Positions 49,459-61,796 of a stretch of 64,000 nucleotides of DNA are shown in pieces. The DNA comes from Flavobacterium covae (GTDB lineage: Bacteria; Bacteroidota; Bacteroidia; Flavobacteriales; Flavobacteriaceae), in assembly GCA_019565575.1 (NCBI GenBank), contig CP067379.1:620001-684000 (forward strand), given 5' to 3'. Under the pieces are notes generated by a model, which was not told the DNA's origin, ran no database searches, and saw nothing but the letters and a program-made list of their open reading frames with translations. Both the position numbers and the translations under genes were made by a program. Each line of letters begins with the position of its first letter. The first letter of the stretch is position 1.

Positions 49459-52400
49459 TTAATCAAATTTAGCTTCTTTAGTTACATTCGTATTTGAGGT
49501 TGTATTAGATACACCATTTTCAATTTTATTTCCTGAACCAATTCCAGCATCGACCCCAATAGATTGATTAACAGTCCCAGTTGTTATATTGCCTTCAAAT
49601 TCATATGTCACATGAAAAGGCATACCTGGAATTTTACCACTTGCTGTAGATTTAACTTTGTTTTCATTTACAAATTTAGAAGGTTCAAAAGGATTTGTCG
49701 TGTTTAATTTTGCAATAAATTGTAAAGTCGGTGTTGGTACATAATTAGAAATGTTAAATCCATCAGTACTTAATTTTCCATTAATTGCAAATTCATTTGT
49801 ATTATAAAAACCAGCTGAATTTTCAGAAGAACTATAAATCCCTACTTGAGATTCCCATGAATATTTATTAAATTCAAATCCAATTTTAATTCCAGTATTA
49901 GAAGATTTAAACAATTTATCACTTTCTATCGAGTGTATCCAATCACTAGCTCGATACAAATTGTCTGTTACATATTCTTCCCATTTTTCTTCGAATGTAT
50001 GTTCGTTAATAACTTTCACACCCGAAGAACCTATTGTAAACTCTCCAAAATTATCCATATAGTTTTTCCCAAAACTATCTACTACTGAACCATCAGCATT
50101 TAATTGAAATGTATTCATCCATTGACCGTTTGAGGTTTGTTGATTTAAAACAACAACATCTCCTTTATAAGTTCCTTTATCTCCAACATCCGCCTGAGAT
50201 TTCACATTTTTATCATACACATAGTTTCCATATTTATTTTTATACCAATCAAACGGGCCCTTTCCATTAGGGTCAATAAAATATATTGGATTATTCAAAG
50301 TATAATTATAAGTTGAATAACTTGGATACTGTCCTTCTAATTTATCAGGAGCAAACCATCTTCCTACTCTCGGGTCTAACATCCTCGCCCCAAAATCATA
50401 GCTATTCCCCTCACCCTTTAACTCATCATCCTTCTCCATACCGTTAAATCCATATCTGTAAGAATCAGTTGAACCGTGGCGGTTTGGAATGAGCGAGCCA
50501 AAAGGGTAATAGTCATTGTATGAAATTATCTCTGGTAAATATTTTGAACCCTCGCCTAAATTATAGTCAATAGGTCTATCTGAAATTACATTCAATACAT
50601 TTCCTAAATGATTTGATAATTCATAGCGTTTATCACCTACAACCGATTTGTATTCAAATTGAGCCATTGGTAAAATTGCATCAAAATATTTACGATCAGC
50701 GTCCAAATAATTAGGTATATTATCACTATTTGTATCTGCAGTATAGGCAAGACCTGGAGTTGAATTTGGTTTTCCTGGCCCTCCTTCTACTATTTCCCAA
50801 GTTTTATAACCATCGCCATCATCATCATCATCTAAATAATTTGGTAATGTATTAGTCAATGCCTGACTATTATTTGGATGTGGGTCTGCATTTGTGTTCA
50901 AAGCAGGTACCCCTGTTACAGGGTTGTGATCATTATCAGTATCCGCACTTTCGTATTTAGTTAGTATCCCATCCCCATCATCGTCTGGATCTAAATGGTT
51001 TACGATACCATCTTTATCAACATCTATTGTGATGTTTGGAACTGAATATTCATAAATGTCATACAAACCATCTTTGTCAGAATCAGACATACAGCTACCA
51101 AGTTCTCTCACTACGGCAGGAGTTACTGTCATGGCTATACTATGCGTAGTGGTTTTTGGTGCATTGTTAGTAATAGTACTACTTGTCACATCATCAAAGG
51201 TAAAACTATGTGATACAACATTGTTGTACCATGTACTTAAATTATAATTGAAATAACAACTAGCAAAATCTAATGGTTTTAAATTATCAAATACACCTCC
51301 TAGTTGGAAATTATTAGTTGTTGGTACTGATTTTACCACTGTCTCATTACCAAAGTAAGGTTGCAAGGCTGTATCCATTCCATTTACTTGGATGTATCCA
51401 TCAAAATTTTTGAAATTAACATTAGTCTTAACCTCTAATCCATCAGTAACTATTGTCGTAGGTGCTGAAACTGCTTCATACGATTTTCTTGTTATAGGAG
51501 AACCTATAGTTGAAGATTTTGTTTTGTAAATATCAATTTTTACTTTGTGTTTAAAACCTTGGTTGTCTTTTATTAAAGATAATTTAGCATCATTAGTTAT
51601 TTCATAAACTTCTTTGATATCTTTCTCTACCATTAGATCATATATGTGACAGCCTGACCAAAACCAATTACCGAGTTTTGAACTTGGAAGGTTGACTTTT
51701 AAGTTAATTGGACCATTTGAAACTGGTCTTGGTTTACTAGCAATTGTTATATTATCGACTTTGAATATAATTTCATTAGATGTTACTTGAAGTTTAAAAT
51801 TTGTGCCTGTATACGCTTTTTTATCTATAATATTATTTTCGCTAATTATATTATAGTTATCAACATTCAAATTAAAACCGTATTCTTTTCCATCTACATC
51901 TAATGTCAATGTTCCATTATTTCTTAAAATGTTATAATCACTTACTTTAAACGACACAACACCTGTTTCTGTAGGATTTAAAACAGCAGATTGAGTACCT
52001 AAATAATTATCTTTACAATTAGAGTTAAAATAGTTCCAAGTACCAATGTTTAATGATTTATAATTATTATAACTGGTTAGACCTACACATATTGGAACAT
52101 TAAATGAACTAGCTAGAGCGCTTAAAGATATTAACTCTTTAATATACCTAATTTCTTGTGATTTAAATAGCAATTGAGCTAAACCATATTCTCCATCTAT
52201 AATATTGGTATCTGATAAATTATATTTAGTATCAAATCCAAAAGTGTTTAAATTTTGATTTGTGAATGATTGAAGTTCACTTGGTAATAAATTCCAATTA
52301 GCACTAGTTGTTGATGATAATTTCAGGGCATAATTAGGTACTATTCCTAAGCTTGCTACATCAATAGCAGGTAAAACATCATCAATGACTTTAGTAGCAG

Positions 52401-55400
52401 AAGCTTCTTTTCTATCTGTTAAAGCGAAACTGTCCGAAACTGATTTATTAATTTTTCTATTAAGTTCACCTGTTAAATTATGCTGATATAATAGAATATT
52501 CTTTTCTTCTACTCCTAGTCTACTACTACCATAAATATCATGCTCTTTTAAAACCAGTGTAGATGGTATCTCGGCAACTGTGTTAGGTACAGTAGCGATT
52601 TGTGCTAAGAAATTCGATCCTGATTTAATGGTGAAATTCCCAGTTAATGTTATACTTTGAGAAGCAACTAGAGTTAAGTCCCCTGGTACATTAACAGCGG
52701 ATGTTCCTTCAACTTTAATAGTGTTAAAGGCTTTTTTAATCTCTTTGTTATCTAGCACATAATTGGTTAATATTAATTCATTTTTAATAGGTTCAACGGG
52801 TTTGTGCTCCTTATAATTCTGTTCATAAACCGCTAAAACATTTCCTTGGGCATCTCTTGCATAAACAGTTTTAATTACATTTCCACCTTGGGTTACAGCT
52901 TTTGCAATTCGATTACCTAGACCATCGTATTCAAAATCGATGGCAATTTTAGATTTACTGTTTTCTACATGGCTGACTTTACCATCTACTCGCCATTGGA
53001 TTTTAAGACCTTCTGACTTATCTTCAATTAACTGACCTACAGCATCATAAATATAGTTATGAGTATTAGTATCATTAATATTATAAGTTATTCCTAATAC
53101 TTCACTTAAATATTTCTCTTGACTCTCTAAATCGGTAGTATAACTTGTAACAACCGCTTTGTCTTCAACTAATCGTAACTGATTGTTCACCTTGCCTGGA
53201 GTATAATCATATCTTAAATCATCCATCACAACACCGTTGGTATCCGTAGTTTTTTGAGAAAGAATATTACCATTACGATCGTAGGTATAATTTGCTCCAA
53301 CACTAGGTCTTGGTTTCCGGAAGCCTATATTTCGCTCTGTTACTAAAGCAACTGAATTCATGGCTACAATTCTGTTTAATTGATCATAGGTATAATTGTT
53401 TTTTTGAATAGGTAGTAAATTACCATTCAACTCACTTATAGAAGTTACCATTTGTTTAATGTTTCCATTATACAAATTGTTCCCTTTTCAAGGATATTGG
53501 CAGCTCTGCTGATGACTAAAGGCTCAAAATTATTATTAGTAGGTACAGAATTATTGGATAATAGAGGGTAATTATCATTACTATTTATAGCTCTATAATC
53601 ATTATCATGGTAGGTTAATGAATAACCGAATGCATCAGGAACATTAATAATTTTAGGCTGTGTAGGGGTTTCGTTGGCAGGACTTCCATCGGGATACATA
53701 AGTGATTCATTAATTGCAATGTTCTCACCATTAACCATTTTTAACCACCCCTGGAAGCGTGTAAGCATAATCAATTCCTTGTACTTCTTTATCTCCTAAT
53801 ACAGTTCTTGATAGAGGTCCATGAGGATAATATTTATACTCAGCATCTTTTTCCCAAATAGCACCATCAGGTGAGGTTTCAACACTCACAATTCTATTAT
53901 CAGCATCATAATTATATCTATGAATGAACTGGTCAGCTTTGTTAGGCTGGAATATTACTTTGTTTACCTTACCACTGATTAAATCATAATCGTAAATTAC
54001 TCTTTTTAAATGTGCCTCGCAATCATTCTTTCTTCCAGAATCTGGATCTATTACACTTGCCTGACAATTATAATTTTTCAATGATTTAGTGTATGAAACT
54101 TGTTCTTTTACATTACCATGAATATCATAATTGTAAAGTATGGCATTGTCAAAATTTAAAGTCGAAGAATCATTTATGGTATTGTAATAAAAAACACCTG
54201 TTACTCTATTTCTGTTGCAAAATTCAACATGATTAGCCGCTGATTGGAACAGACTAGAAGCTTTTACGTTAGTTTCAATTTCAGGGTCTTGCGTGTAAAT
54301 AGTTTTCGTTACTTGATGCTTAGAATACAATTGATCGTTAAAATTATTAACCCAATTATTTCTTTCTATCAATCGACCATTGTCATCAATTGCATAGGTA
54401 TTATCAGTATGTATTTCACCAGCCTCTGTTATTCTACCTAACACATCATATTTTGTGTAACTAAAATAGTTTTTAGCCAATTGTTTTTCATTTTGAGAAG
54501 CGACAATGCGTCCCAAATCGTCATAGGCAAATTTTGTAATCCCTCCATCAGGAGTTTGCTGCCAGATTAATTGATTTAAGGTGTTGTAACGATACTCTGT
54601 TTTAAGCTTATGATCAGGTAAAAGACTGAGGTCATCTAATTTTTGATCTCTTGTTTTATTTATTCGATCATTTAATGCCGAAGTTATATCAAAACGACTT
54701 ACCCCTTCTGGAGAAACAGTTTTAATTAAATTACCTGCCTGGTCATAGTAGTACAATGTATATTGATATTCTTTGTCAGAATAGTCCACATTAAATCGTT
54801 CTACCACAGTACTCATAGCTGTAGTTATATAATTTTTTATAAACTCATTCTTTTGGGTCGTAATATATCGCTCATACGCATCAGTTTTATAAACTGATTG
54901 TAAATAGGATTTTAATCCATCACAATACGTTTCTGTGGTTATGTTTGGAGAAACCATAGGCATAGCCGGAGGAGGACATACTTTGTTTTCAACTAGATAT
55001 TTCGAATTTACATACTCGTTCCATTCCTTGCGGTTAGGATCATTTACATTATTATCGCAATATTGTTTAAATGATGTGATTACATTATTAATATCTCTAT
55101 ATCCGTAATGTAAGCCAGTATTACCAAACTGAGTTAATGTTAAAAAGTCTCTATGTGTAGTTGTGGTTATACCTAAAGTATTAATGTAAAGTATATAGGA
55201 ATCTACAACATATTGTAAGTTAGCATTACAGAAATTCTTTTTATTAAAAAAGTAAGGTGTTACATTTTTATTTAAACCTAATATTCTTCCAGATTTTCCA
55301 TTGCTGTCAAAATTTAAGAATTGAATGTATTTATTAAACTCGTCATCACAAGCAACAGGTTCTACAGGAATTGGTATACAAACACATGTAGGTTGATTAT

Positions 55401-58400
55401 CTCCTTTCACGGAAACTTTTAAGTTTGACAAACCTATATATTCTGATGAACTGTTAGCAACTTTGCTAATATAACTATCGCATTCTATATTTGCCAATTG
55501 ATCTTTAAATAGCTTGGTGATTTGATCCAAAACTACTGGATTATCTAATTCACTTACCTTAAATTTTGAAAATACACCATATTCATCAAAAGGATAATAA
55601 TTCCCCATATTTAAAAGTTCAACTAGAAAATCATTGGGAGTTCTAAGTACGTTGTTAACCATGATTTTATCGTCATCATCCGTTAAGAAAATAAAATAGG
55701 TCTTTTGGCTCTTGTTGCGAGTAAAAAATTTATTTCTTCTAATTATTTGTCCTAATTGAGAAATATTCTCATCTAAATCAGAAATAACAAAAATCATCTT
55801 ATCAAGTTCTTTTGTCATCCAAAATCCTGGTACCCCGAATTTAGTATTCAAATAATTTAAAGAATTAAATAAATAATTAGAATATTTTTGGTCTTGGATT
55901 TGCAATACATTGTCAAGATTTGAATCTTTAAAAGTTATCTCATGCGACTGGCTGTCGTAAATATTTAAGGAAGTTTCTCTTTGCATACTTCTCCATCTAC
56001 CAAAAGTAGCGTTTTCATAATCATCACCTGTTGTAAAATAAAACTTTTCAACAACATTACTATTTTGCTGATTATTATAAAAATTCGCAAAGGATTTAGC
56101 AACATTCAAAAACTTCCTCCTCAAATTATCTTTTCCAATAAATGGAAAATAATTATATAAATAAGGGGTTCTAAAAATAATTCCTAAATGTTTACAAGTT
56201 GGCAAAACTATACTCTGAACACAATTATCCCCATAACCATCGCCATCAAAATCATTTTCCCCACAAGGTGAACAGCAAGAGAAATACAATGGCATAGTTT
56301 CTGAGCGGGTATTTTTGATTACTCCCTCATAATGCGTGAAACCAAAAGTAGCATTCAATACATTAGCTGCGGTAGTTTCGTGTTCTGCGTTATCGCTATT
56401 CTGTTGTGTGGTTATAGATAGGTATCGCGCATTGCTTTGTGTGGCATCATTTTGTATTTTACCTCCTACTTTGACAACTACAATAGGGTCTGTATTATTC
56501 AATATTTTGTCAGTAGTTAGAATTGTAAATACTGTCGTATTATTTATAATTAAGCTATATGTAGCGGGCAGGTTAGCATTAGTGCCGTTCCAAGTGACCG
56601 CATCAGTAATTTTCGTATTAAAGTAACTAGCTAAAACAGGATAAGTGCTATTAAAGTTGTTTATCGGAATATTAGGTTGATCGATTTGTTTTTGATTTTG
56701 CAAATCAGTCATAAGTTTTTTAAGCTCAAGAGCAAAAGTATCTTTTTTCTCACAAGTAGCATCTTCGGCTACTATAGAATCACCAGGACCTGATTGTCCT
56801 TCAAATTTACATTCTCCAATACGCGCTAAAGTGTTACCTGTTAAGATAATTTCACGGGTATTATTAATATCGGTAGTACCTATTTGAATAACAGCTACAC
56901 ATTTAAATTTAAATATAGGGTTAGGAATGGTTAGAATATTAGCTGGATCCTGTGAATATACTAATTGTTTGATTTCCTTAATAGACCAACCAGATGGAGT
57001 AAGGTAGTCACTCCACGAATAGCCAGAAGGCACCGTAATTTCTAGAGGTACAGGAGCATTTGGAGGAAAAGTTGAGTTTGTATTTGAAAAAATAAATCTT
57101 AAATTATTTCCATTTATTTGATGGCTAAAAGTAGGGTTGTAATTTGCGGGGTATGGTTGCTGTACTCCTGTAAATTCAGTATATAATTTAGCCGTTAGTC
57201 CTTGAACTATTTGGGTAAAATTATTAAGATTTGCATTTGGAGTGTTTGCAATAGTATTAAAATGATCTTTAATGTATAAACTCAAATCTTCTACAAGAGG
57301 GCAATTACCAGTTTGGACATAAGTTTGATATGTATTTGAAGTACCATATTGACTGATTAAGTCATTATCGTTACTACTCGAATAAGGGCTAGAAGTGAAT
57401 CTGCGTATTTTGTTTTTAAAAAGTTCTTGATTAGGATGTGCAAAGAAATTTGTAGTAGCAAGATCAAAATGATTTATCCAACTCCGTTGATGCGTTAAAT
57501 GGAATTCATTTACTAATTCTGACAATTCATTTTGATAGTTACGTAAAGGATGTGCATAATTATACAAACTGGGTCTATCCGTACCGATAGGGTAGTTGTG
57601 TCCTTTTAGTTTTAGCGCATGTATATGCATGTATAAATCCTTAATATTAGTTTTCAAGGAGATATAGTAGTTTTTAAAAGTATTCCAAACTCTATCTCTT
57701 TGAGCATCGGTCAAGTTGGAAAAGTTAACATTTCCATTGCATGTTTGAATACTATTGCACAATACTGTCCTCATGGCTACTTGAAACATATTCAAGTTTG
57801 TATGATTTTTGTATTGAACACCTATAGCTTTTGTCATTATACTTTGTCGAACGTCAAAAGTTTTATTGAACTCATATTCTAAAGTTGAATTGTAGTAATA
57901 GGATGTAAAAATACCTGGAACTTTTGCTGAAAAATAAGGATCCTTGTTAAATAATATTATACCGTTAGCAGATAAATCAAAACCTGCACGAGTTGCCTTT
58001 TCATAGGTGTCAAGATTTTGTAAATAGGCATCAAATTCATCAGAACTTAAGTTTCGATCACGCTGAATGCGATTAGGATCAAAAGTCCCATTTGACTTAA
58101 ATTGATATACATCAAAAGGTTTGGTCAATGTACACAATTGTTTAGCGTATTGATAATATGGGTATTCAGGATGATATTGTATTAATGAATTGGCCCAGGT
58201 AGGTTTCCAAAAACTAATAAAATCACTAACGTTAGCTAAATCTTGAGGTAATACAGTGTTTTGACTATCTAAGGCAGATTTATTTACAATATCAGGTGAA
58301 TAAGTTACCGCATTATTAAGGGGATCAATCACTACATCAATTGTAATTCTAGAGAGACTTCCATCTAAGTTTTTATAGGGTTCTATAGGATTTTTTCCAA

Positions 58401-61074
58401 TGCATATCTCCTACAACCAATGCTCCTGGAAATGTAGGATTTGCAGTTTTTACTAGACCATTTCCTGTATTAAAAACACTTAAAGTCCAATCAGTACTCT
58501 TACTATCAACTCCACCATATTGCCCATTAGGCGACACATCATCTAACAATACTTGTTCATTAATATCGCAAGAAGAAGCTAAACCTTTTCCACATATATA
58601 CTCACAAGCTTTGTTAAGTACTTCCCATTCCTTTTTAAGGGATTCGACATATTTTTTTAATTCAACATCAGCAATTGACATTCCATAATTGACGTTTACA
58701 TCTGTAGGAAGCGCAGAGGCATTAATAGAAACTAAAAGAGTATTAGGGTTGACTACAAAATAGCTTGAGCCATCAATTAATTTGTCAGTAGGAACTTGAT
58801 AAATTCCGTTTAAATTAGTTAAAATAAAGTTTGAAAGTGTCCCTACACTAGCCTCACATTCTGCACAAGTAGTGTTACAATTTATATTGATTTGAGGTTC
58901 AAAGTCCTGTTGCTTTACACAACTTCTAAGGTTAGCTACATAATCATCGGCAAATCCTTCTAAAGATTCTTTGTTAACTTTTAGAATTTTTGACAACTTA
59001 TGATCGCCTATTTCTAATTGCAAATCTTTAGGTAAAATGGGAACCTCTATTTCAAATGGTGTAGGACCTATTTTCATTTTTTGAATTAGAACATTACCCG
59101 TTGTAAAAATTTTATCAGTATTACATTGATCTTTCAGCTCAATATTTAAATCATAAACAAAAGGGTAAGTTTTCGGGCATACTGTGGGAGTAAAACTGGC
59201 ATTGTTTTCAACCTTATATAGAAAATTATATTTAGCTGTTTTATCCGTAACTCCTAAAACGCTATTAACTGACAAAACATCTTTAAAAGTTTTAAAGTTA
59301 TAAGAAGTTTCAAGTTTATTATTATCCAAAGGAGTATCTGTATCCGTTTGATTTTGTTTATTTAACAAATCAAAGCCTAAATTTTTATGCAAAGAGGCTG
59401 TATTCTCATCTTCTAGCGGTTGCAAAATAGGGTAAGAAACGCCATCTATAACAATATTAGGACTGCTGCCTGATAATCCTGTAGCAATTGTTTTACCAGC
59501 GTTATCTACATAACTTACAGATACTTGACCATTTGGATCAACTACAGTGTTTTTTTTATAGAAGTTAGAATAGCCTGCTTCGTAACCAAAAAGACGATTT
59601 AATTCACTTTGTTGTGGATCCCCATAAAAATATTTCATTTCATGCCCTGAATCTAATCTATGTTCAGTACCTACGCCACTTTTTCTGAGTATTCTCCCAG
59701 TATTATCAGCTGTATATTCTGTTTGGCTATAGGGATAATTAAAAGCGTTTGGTATAAAGCTTCGAAAAGGAGTAACTATATCGTTATTAGATGAGTAGTA
59801 TTTGCTTGAACCCGAGGTATTTATCATACCGCCTAGCTCACTCTTACAATAATCATCAGTTTTATCAAAATCGAAGTCAAGATTTGAGAATTGTGTATTA
59901 TTTAAATTTCTATTAAATCCTTTAAAATAACGTAGAAATGAATTTGCAGTTGGACTAGGTAAAACTTCAATAGCAGCTCTTCCTTGAGCATCATAAATAG
60001 TTTCACCTACTATTGTGTTATTTTCAGTATTGATTTTGGTTACTGTCTGTCTATTTCTTAATGAACCATCAAAAAAACTAACAACTTCTTTTTTCTTTCC
60101 TTCTTCTGCGTAACTTGCTTTGAAATCCCAGTTCATATCAGCTAAGCTAGGGCTTTCACTAATAGGGAAGAAAGTCCAGTCTTGAACAGTATTTTTTATT
60201 AGATTTCCTGTATTCCAATCCCCAAAAAAATCTTTTTTACATCTGTTTCTTCTGGCTTACCAATAAATTTTCCAATAGCTCTAACTCGGTATAAAAGATA
60301 CCCTTTAGAATAGATTAAAGGAATTTCATATTGGTTATTAGAAATTATCACTTTAGTATTATTTAAATCAAAATCTCTATCTGTAAATGGAATTTGATTA
60401 GGTGTTTTGCTTACTTTACTATCAGCTGAGAAGCTATCAACCCATGTCCATTGCAGTTCGTACTTAACAGCTCCTTTTAATTTATTCCAAGCTAATTTTA
60501 CTATGCTTTGCACATTGTTATTAGTAGGGTCTGATATTGGAGTTGCTGTTACATTTAAAAGTTGCTGACTTAACTTATAGTAACGTTCAGCGCAAAAATC
60601 TAACTGTAAAGTAACATTTGGATTAATTACTGTGGGGGTAGAGGAATTTACTTTAATAATAGCGCCATATCGGTTAAGTAATTCAATTTGTGATAAATCT
60701 GTGTAAACAGGTGAATTGGGTGTTAAGGAATTCTCAACAATCAAAATCTTATTAAAAGGAGTATCCTGACTACCATCTTGATGAAGCGGAGTAATATTTA
60801 AATTCAGGATTGTTTTACCAGTAAAACCTTTGTAACTATCACTCTTTAGCTTGATAATAACTTTAGGGTTCAAAGTGACCATTACTGGAAAACCAGCTTC
60901 ACTATCCCCATTATAAGTATAGGGTGAACTAGTAGGTCGTAAATCTACATTATTAAGAACTTTAGTAATACCGTTGTAAAAATTTTGCTGGGCAACGGTT
61001 GTACTACATGCAAGTAGAAAACAACTTACAAGTAACATTTTTAGTGCATTAAATTTTAATACTATTAGGCGCAT
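49459..61074 (-). pseudogene. Giant secreted RHS/YD-repeat protein, core plus tip C, frames split by indels
   Basis: One gene of about 3870 codons is spread over frames 60199-61074, 58373-60136, 53731-58332, 53445-53774 and 49459-53475. Single-base changes explain each break: near 60222 (T run), 58392 (A6 for A7), 53751 (CTGGAAG for CTGAAG, which restores YTLQGWLK) and 53476 (A/G run). The N-terminus has a signal peptide (MLLVSCFLLACSTTVAQQ). YD repeats are plain at 53800-54750 and in 58400-60136. Thrombospondin type 3 Asp-rich repeats (DSDKDGLYD, DPDDDGDG) lie at 50690-51080. The end of the core reads ELSNHLGNVLNVISDR and DYYPFGSLIPNRHGS, and from 50502 on the sequence is the tip of element C. 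RHS shells encapsulate and deliver the C-terminal toxin. I regard the gene as probably intact in the cell. Confidence 0.8.
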
Positions 61075-61080
61075 ATTAAA

Positions 61081-61794
61081 TTAAGATTTAATAAGTTGAA
61101 ACTTTGAATATCTTTTTGTTAAAATGACATTGTTGCCATTTTTTATGATATAGTTTTTCTTATTTGTTAGTAATTGATCACTATTCCCTACAGAACCTCT
61201 TTTTTTATAAGTAACCATTATCATGGGGGTTATTTTTACTGGTTTTTTGGGATTAGATTCATCTACTCTTTGGGTCAAGTACGTGATTTGTTTAGCTATA
61301 TTGAGATCGTTTTTATTGATGTAAAAAATCACTTTACTGCACATAATTTGAGTGATTGATTTGGGTAGAAACTCACAAATATATTGTGTTGAAGTTGATT
61401 TTAATGACCATTTGAAATCCTTTAAAAATACAGCCAAAGTTACATCTGAAGGCACCATAGAATCCTGTTGAGAACCATCTGAATATAAAATCATTTTCTC
61501 GTCATTACTTATTTTTAAAGAACAGTCATTAAAACTTAATAATTCTATTCCTTTAATTTTACAGTAAACACCATCATCACTTTTAATAACCACACCGTCA
61601 TATTTTTCTTTGGGAGTTTTGTCGTTGTAGTTCTTGTAAATTGCCATGTTTGTGAAAAATGAAAATTTAGCTTTCTTGTTATAATTTTTGGAAACCTCTT
61701 CTAAAAGTTCTTTTGCATTTTTGTATTCCTGTGCCACAAGATTATTGCAAAGTAATAAAAAAGCAAGGTGTAATATAAAGTTTTTTAATTTCAT
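61081..61794 (-). CDS. Small secreted protein, possibly LolA-like
   Basis: The 237-residue protein starts with a signal peptide (MKLKNFILHLAFLLLCNNLVAQ). The mature part begins YKNAKELLEEVSKNYNKKAK and contains repeated strand pairs reminiscent of outer-membrane lipoprotein-sorting (LolA/LolB-like) folds; I cannot confirm this. The gene lies six bases upstream of the RHS gene and two bases behind the gene at 61797, so the three form one operon. It may assist export or folding of the RHS protein. Confidence 0.6.
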   Translation of the reverse strand: MKLKNFILHLAFLLLCNNLVAQEYKNAKELLEEVSKNYNKKAKFSFFTNMAIYKNYNDKTPKEKYDGVVIKSDDGVYCKIKGIELLSFNDCSLKISNDEKMILYSDGSQQDSMVPSDVTLAVFLKDFKWSLKSTSTQYICEFLPKSITQIMCSKVIFYINKNDLNIAKQITYLTQRVDESNPKKPVKITPMIMVTYKKRGSVGNSDQLLTNKKNYIIKNGNNVILTKRYSKFQLIKS

Positions 61795-61796
61795 AA

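Larger units (their letters stand above)
43948..50502 (-). mobile_element. Integrative tip-carrying element C, copy 2 (newest, fused to RHS core)
   Basis: Its right joint (50498-50502) continues into the RHS core as AGGGTAATAGTCATTG with the reading frame uninterrupted, so its tip forms the current end of the RHS protein. The left joint is attP-like. Offset to copy 1 is 6555 bases. Confidence 0.8.

Noticed and set aside
2507..50502. Conventional conjugative transposon or prophage
   Set aside because: No relaxase, type IV coupling, capsid, terminase or tail gene in any unit.
49459..61074. Five separate RHS genes
   Set aside because: Each frame joins the next by a single-base correction at a homopolymer or CTGGAAG, and the repeat motifs run across the breaks.
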